Assembly: GCA_963678275.1 (NCBI GenBank) | Contig: OY782765.1 | Span: 372,001-436,000 of the forward strand | From: G963677445 sp963678275 | GTDB lineage: Bacteria > Bacteroidota > Ignavibacteria > Ignavibacteriales > Melioribacteraceae | DNA: 64,000 bases | Direction of reading: 5' to 3' | Shown: positions 60,611 through 64,000 of the stretch, piece after piece | Layout: every line of letters starts with the position of its first letter | How positions within the stretch are numbered: position 1 is the stretch's first letter | Program-made: the position numbers and the translations under genes | The notes under the pieces: model-generated | Database searches by the model: none | Told to the model about the DNA's origin: nothing | Seen by the model: only the letters and a program-made list of their open reading frames with translations

Positions 60611-61423
60611 ATGAAAAAATACAGTTTTATTATTATATTTTTCCCTCTTCTCGCTATCGCCGCAGTTCTGTTTTATTATTTCGCGGCACCTGATACTAAC
60701 CGTCTTAATCTTGTACATATTTATCTGACCGACAATATTTATGAAAAGTGGACAGACTATATAAAAAGCAGACCTCCCGAAAAGAAAGCGATTACCGACT
60801 TTGACAGCCTGAAAGCGGAACTGACCTTTTATGAAAGGATTTTTATTGATAAGTTATTTGAGATTGATCCGGCAGATATTGGTTTTAAGGGGCCTTTTTT
60901 TTCTCTGGATAAACCGGCGAATCTTGTGGAAACAGGCCCGACAGAACTTCCCGGCAAAAAAGGTCATATTCTTCCTAAAAAATATTGTCCGCGCCATTCA
61001 TTTGAAGATTATGAAATAATGATGCAAGCCATGGAGAAGGATCTGGGAAGAAGGCTCTATATTAACTCGGGATACCGTTCGCCGGGAAGACAGGCCTATG
61101 GATTTATTGATGATCTGGTTATGGAACGAAATGATTATTCTATGAAAAAAGCTGCCAGATGGGTTGCCATGCCGGGATACAGTGAACATAACAGCGGACT
61201 TAACAATGCCATAGATTTTATTAACCGGGATGGCATTTCAGGTGAGGAAAAAGGCCAGAGAGCTGAAGATTTTGAAGCGCTGCCCGAATACAAATGGCTG
61301 AGTGAAAACGCCCATAAATATAATTTTTACCTTACCTACCCGCGGAATAATATATATGGTGTACAGTTTGAATCGTGGCACTGGCACTGGGAAAGACAAC
61401 CCTCATTCAATCCTGAGGATTAG
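60611..61423 (+). CDS. M15/VanY-like D-alanyl-D-alanine carboxypeptidase
   Basis: 270 aa from ATG 60611; longer in-frame starts overlap the previous gene and lack an RBS. N-terminal membrane anchor (about 5-25). Active-site residues are all visible: Arg156 ('NSGYRSPGRQ'), zinc ligands His193 and Asp202 ('GYSEHNSGLNNAIDF', with a His-x8-Asp spacing against the usual x6), catalytic Glu254 and zinc ligand His257 ('FESWHWHWE'). It should trim the terminal D-Ala of peptidoglycan stem peptides. It starts 7 bp after its paralogue and overlaps the convergent nitroreductase gene by 21 bp at the 3' end. Confidence 0.88.
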   Translation: MKKYSFIIIFFPLLAIAAVLFYYFAAPDTNRLNLVHIYLTDNIYEKWTDYIKSRPPEKKAITDFDSLKAELTFYERIFIDKLFEIDPADIGFKGPFFSLDKPANLVETGPTELPGKKGHILPKKYCPRHSFEDYEIMMQAMEKDLGRRLYINSGYRSPGRQAYGFIDDLVMERNDYSMKKAARWVAMPGYSEHNSGLNNAIDFINRDGISGEEKGQRAEDFEALPEYKWLSENAHKYNFYLTYPRNNIYGVQFESWHWHWERQPSFNPED

Positions 61424-61978
61424 TTCTTCAGCTTTTCTTTTGGGCACCCAGTGACGGTCTTCCTCATCTCTGTAATATTTGATATCTCCATTATCCCCGA
61501 CTGTGTCCAGAATTACCTCCTCATCGGGATAACCGAGGGCAAGAACCAGCAGGATTTCATAACGGTCATCTATTTCGAGCTGTTTCCTCAAATTTTCCCT
61601 GTTAACCGAGCCAATAATACATCCGCCAAGTCCATATTCGATAGCGCCCATCATCATGGTATGTGAAACAATTCCGGGATCATAGCAGAAATTATCTGTT
61701 ATCTTTTTATCGCCAAGAACAATTATATAGCCTGTAGGTTCCTCATTTTTTGAAGGCCCGTTCCAATCTTTCAAATATCCTGCCCATGATAAATTGGGAA
61801 AGATAATATCATTTATTTCTCTTTTAACTGAAATAATATATTTCAGCGGCTGAAGATTTTTCGCCGAGGGAGTAAGGGTGGAGAGGTTAACCAGTTTTTC
61901 CATAATTTCAGGATCAATTTTCCGTCTGTTATCAAACCTCCTTATGCTTCTGCTTTTCATAACAAAATATTTTAGCAT
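61403..61978 (-). CDS. Nitroreductase-family protein
   Basis: 191 aa, typical of the family. 'KSRSIRRFDNRRKI' (FMN phosphate-binding Arg pair), 'STLTPSAKNLQPLKYI' and 'YGLGGCIIGSVNRENLRKQL' with 'LLVLALGYPDEE' are the usual landmarks. These FMN enzymes use NAD(P)H to reduce nitro compounds, quinones or other substrates; the physiological substrate is unknown. It is convergent with, and overlaps by 21 bp, the VanY-like gene, so no terminator can separate them. Confidence 0.92.
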   Translation of the reverse strand: MLKYFVMKSRSIRRFDNRRKIDPEIMEKLVNLSTLTPSAKNLQPLKYIISVKREINDIIFPNLSWAGYLKDWNGPSKNEEPTGYIIVLGDKKITDNFCYDPGIVSHTMMMGAIEYGLGGCIIGSVNRENLRKQLEIDDRYEILLVLALGYPDEEVILDTVGDNGDIKYYRDEEDRHWVPKRKAEELILRIE

Positions 61979-62370
61979 TATTTACCTGTAATTTGATGAT
62001 ATTTTTTCTGTTGTGGATGCCATTATATATATTGAAGATGAAAAGATCAATTAAAAAGTCGGCTGAAAAAATCATTTTTCGGGAATTTGTTTCCTTTTTA
62101 AAAAGATTGAGACAGGCTGCGACGTTGCGATATCAGGAAATAGATGATTATCCCAATATATTAAAAAATTGATATCGGAATCGGGGGGGGGGAATTCTTT
62201 CCGGCTGTTTTCCAGATCAAAGATTGTATCTTTATCTTTTTAAAAAGTCTTTCTTAAAAAATATGGAAAAATTAATTTTGAATTATGAAAAATAATTCGC
62301 ATTTTATAGTAAATTAAATGGGAAGAATAATAAGAACAAAATAAGTAACTATTTTTAATTCGAGGGTTTT
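61979..62370. other. Gene-poor region with a possible 44-codon frame
   Basis: An AT-rich stretch. A basic 44-codon frame (62038-62172, starting MKRSIKKSAEKIIF) has no clear RBS and is left uncalled. A run of ten G residues (62183-62192) is out of character with the base composition and could be an assembly or sequencing weak point. The promoter of the small membrane protein must lie here. Confidence 0.4.
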
Positions 62371-62709
62371 ATGGGCAAAAATGATGAGAGGTTTAATTCG
62401 CTGGGACTTTTTAAACCTTATGACAGATGGATCCTTCCGCCGGTGATTGTATTGGCGGGATTATTTACAGTTTATGACTCAATTGTTGGTCATTATCTTC
62501 AACCTCTTTTTACATACGCCGGAATTTTAATAATGACGGTATTGTTGCTGACATTTATAATTCGTTTTGGCAACACAGATGAAAACGAATCAAAAATAAG
62601 GCAAAAGCTGCACTTTTCGGTAAGGCTGCTGGTTTTCCTGGTTATTCTATTTTCCCTCTGCCAGATATGTACGATAGCATTTTGCTGGCCCTTTGACCTG
62701 AAAGGATAA
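62371..62709 (+). CDS. Small membrane protein of unknown function
   Basis: 112 aa with three hydrophobic segments (about 21-40, 46-67 and 83-106), separated by short charged loops ('RFGNTDENESKIRQKLHF'). 'CxxC' is absent, although two cysteines lie in the last segment. A GAGGG-like site precedes the ATG at a suitable distance. No recognised family. It stands alone, with a repeat region downstream. Confidence 0.6.
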   Translation: MGKNDERFNSLGLFKPYDRWILPPVIVLAGLFTVYDSIVGHYLQPLFTYAGILIMTVLLLTFIIRFGNTDENESKIRQKLHFSVRLLVFLVILFSLCQICTIAFCWPFDLKG

Positions 62710-63160
62710 CTGCCGCGAACACGAAGCAGGATGAAAATCAGGAATAAGGTTCATTAGCTTACTGCTTTGACGAAGGCTCCGAATATAATTCAGAGTGTGT
62801 TATATATTGTCTGCCTGACGGCACGACTGGCTTTTTTTTTGTTTTTTTCTACCAACATTTTGCCCATAGCGGGCAATCTTATACAATAATTGATATTTCA
62901 TCTCCCGTTAGGGTCGGTATATTGGTAAAAAAATAGATGAACAAAATTTGCGGTGCGACGTCGGGTACACCATATTTATATTAGCTGGTAAAGCCAGAAC
63001 AAAAGGTAATTTCAGAAAAATGATAGTTCTCATAATAGTCCTCCTACCCGGTTTTATGTTTCTCATGCAAAATTTTCGATTATGATAACCGGCGCCGCCT
63101 GCCTCATGGAATAATCAATGCGCTTCCGGTAATCAGGTTAAACCCGGATGGATGCAAATA
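62710..63160. other. Third non-coding repeat region
   Basis: A hairpin TGCC-TGAC-GGCA followed by T-runs (about 62811-62838) may end the small membrane-protein transcript. Element R2 copy 3 follows. The remainder has no gene that I can support. Confidence 0.5.
62984..63110. repeat. Dispersed inverted element R2, copy 3 (decayed)
   Basis: The hairpin 'GCTGGTAAAGCCAG' opens it. The left arm reads GTTCTC ATAATA GTCCTC CTACCC (63026-63049), still on a 6-bp period but substituted relative to copy 1. The right arm ('TTTTCGATTATGATAACCGG') is also eroded. Confidence 0.65.
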
Positions 63161-63186
63161 AAAAATAAACCCCCATTCGGGGGCTT
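63161..63186 (-). terminator. Rho-independent terminator of the AIM24-family gene
   Basis: Read on the minus strand, AAGCCCCC-GAAT-GGGGGTTTATTTTTT follows the stop codon by about 20 bp: a GC stem then a T-run. Confidence 0.85.
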
Positions 63187-63206
63187 ATATTATGATGAAA
63201 ATTTAT

Positions 63207-63962
63207 TTATCTGTCTCCGCCGATAATTCCACCCAGTATACTTCCCCCGAGGTTTTGTTCTCCTTTATTCTGAAATCGCGCGGCCGCGGAAATTCTGTCG
63301 GCGAGGCGTGAAAATGGCAGACTCTGGAGATAAACTGTTCCGGGACCTGTCATTTGGGCGAGAAACAGACCTTCGCCGCCAAACAACGCGTTTTTAAAAC
63401 CACCTACAAACTCTATTGTATAATTTACAGATGGTTCAAAAGCCACAAGGCACCCGGTATCAACTTTAAGAATCTCACCATGCTGAAGTTCCTTTTTAAT
63501 TATTGTGCCTCCCGCGTGAAGAAAAGCGAGTCCGTCACCTTCAAGACGCTGCAATATAAATCCCTCTCCGCCAAAAAAGCCGGCCCCTATTTTTTTCGTA
63601 AACGCAATTTCTATATCAATACCATGAGCCGAACATAAATAAGCGTCCTTCTGGCAGAGGTAACTTCCTCCGAGTTTACCAAGCTGTAACGGAATTATTT
63701 TCCCCGGGTATGGCGCGGCGAAGGCGACTTTTTCTTTCCTGCTGCCATCATTGAAGAAAGTTGTGATAAAAAAGTTTTCACCGGTCAGCATTCTTTTGAA
63801 ACCCTTAAAAATTCCACCCCCGGTATCTGTCTGCATACGGATATGATTATCCATATACATCATGGCTCCAACCTCCGCTCTTACCCCTTCAGAAGGATCA
63901 AGCTCAATTTCAACAAGCTGCATATCATCGCCATGAAAGGTGTAATCAATAATATCGGCCAT
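63207..63962 (-). CDS. AIM24/TIGR00266-family protein
   Basis: 251 aa from the ATG at 63962. The frame is open further upstream to 63998, but the chosen ATG has RBS AAGGAAA and starts at the family-typical 'MADIIDYTFHGDDMQLVEIEL'. Conserved landmarks: 'GAMMYMDNHIRMQTDTGGGI', 'FAAPYPGKIIPLQL', 'FGGEGFILQRLEGDG', 'LFGGEGLFLAQMTGPG', and a Gly-rich end. The beta-rich family is widespread in bacteria and is related to a yeast mitochondrial biogenesis factor; its bacterial role is not established. The promoter lies at the window edge. Confidence 0.9.
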   Translation of the reverse strand: MADIIDYTFHGDDMQLVEIELDPSEGVRAEVGAMMYMDNHIRMQTDTGGGIFKGFKRMLTGENFFITTFFNDGSRKEKVAFAAPYPGKIIPLQLGKLGGSYLCQKDAYLCSAHGIDIEIAFTKKIGAGFFGGEGFILQRLEGDGLAFLHAGGTIIKKELQHGEILKVDTGCLVAFEPSVNYTIEFVGGFKNALFGGEGLFLAQMTGPGTVYLQSLPFSRLADRISAAARFQNKGEQNLGGSILGGIIGGDR

Positions 63963-64000
63963 AACTATTTCCTTTTTTGGTGATAAAATATTTTTCATAT

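Noticed and set aside
62038..62172. 44-codon basic frame
   Set aside because: No RBS, no recognised family; noted in the region entry but not called as a gene.

Overview
The window looks like a chromosome segment of an uncultured member of the Ignavibacteria (Bacteroidota/Chlorobi, FCB group). The evidence is AT-rich DNA, five proteins ending in the type IX secretion (T9SS) type A sorting domain with the 'NYPNPFNP' motif followed by a KKM(M/I)LxK-like end, a PorV/PorQ-family protein, TonB-dependent and DUF5916 outer-membrane proteins, and several propeller, PAS and TPR sensor kinases. I saw no rRNA, tRNA or CRISPR array. The taxonomic assignment is inference from gene content.

Layout: 1-6.3 kb holds the tail of a histidine kinase, a large T9SS cargo protein, a bacteriohemerythrin and a GH13 lipoprotein. 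6.5-10.4 kb is a split two-component system: a periplasmic-propeller kinase and a NarL-type regulator. 10.4-13.7 kb is a non-coding repeat island carrying an IS1182-like insertion sequence with 22-bp perfect inverted repeats. Beyond it lies a second regulator, paralogous to the first, whose DNA-binding domain is degenerate. 14.5-25.5 kb is an apparent five-gene export/surface operon: parvulin lipoprotein, TonB-dependent receptor, 1222-aa surface protein, PorV-like protein, and a T9SS cargo with repeated carbohydrate-binding-like modules. It ends at a strong terminator. 25.5-27.5 kb is a scrapyard: repeats, a copied fragment of a neighbouring gene, an RHS remnant broken by a hairpin insertion, and a candidate toxin tip with a candidate membrane immunity protein.

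27.6-33 kb holds an SGNH-hydrolase/TPR membrane protein, an ECF-type transporter (T, A and S components) with an overlapping SAM methyltransferase, and a convergent phosphoribosyltransferase. 33-44.5 kb is dense in exported proteins: DUF5916, an arylsulfotransferase-like T9SS cargo, a DJ-1/PfpI-propeller-PKD-LamG T9SS cargo, and a sortilin-type propeller cargo. 45-49.7 kb has a TPR/PAS histidine kinase and a YfcC-family carrier. A second repeat island (49.7-50.5 kb) follows, then a Nudix hydrolase and a 1157-aa outer-membrane protein on the minus strand, and a thioredoxin-TPR protein. 55.6-61.4 kb is a plus-strand run: sucD, ndk, Nudix, a NamZ-type muramidase, a lipoprotein, and two tandem M15/VanY-like peptidases. 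The first peptidase has lost several active-site residues. The end has a nitroreductase, a small membrane protein, a third repeat region and an AIM24-family protein.

The most unusual signal is non-coding. Three dispersed islands share modules built of short tandem arrays with strictly kept periods (6, 7 or 9 bp) but different unit sequences. Recurring compound elements combine these arrays.
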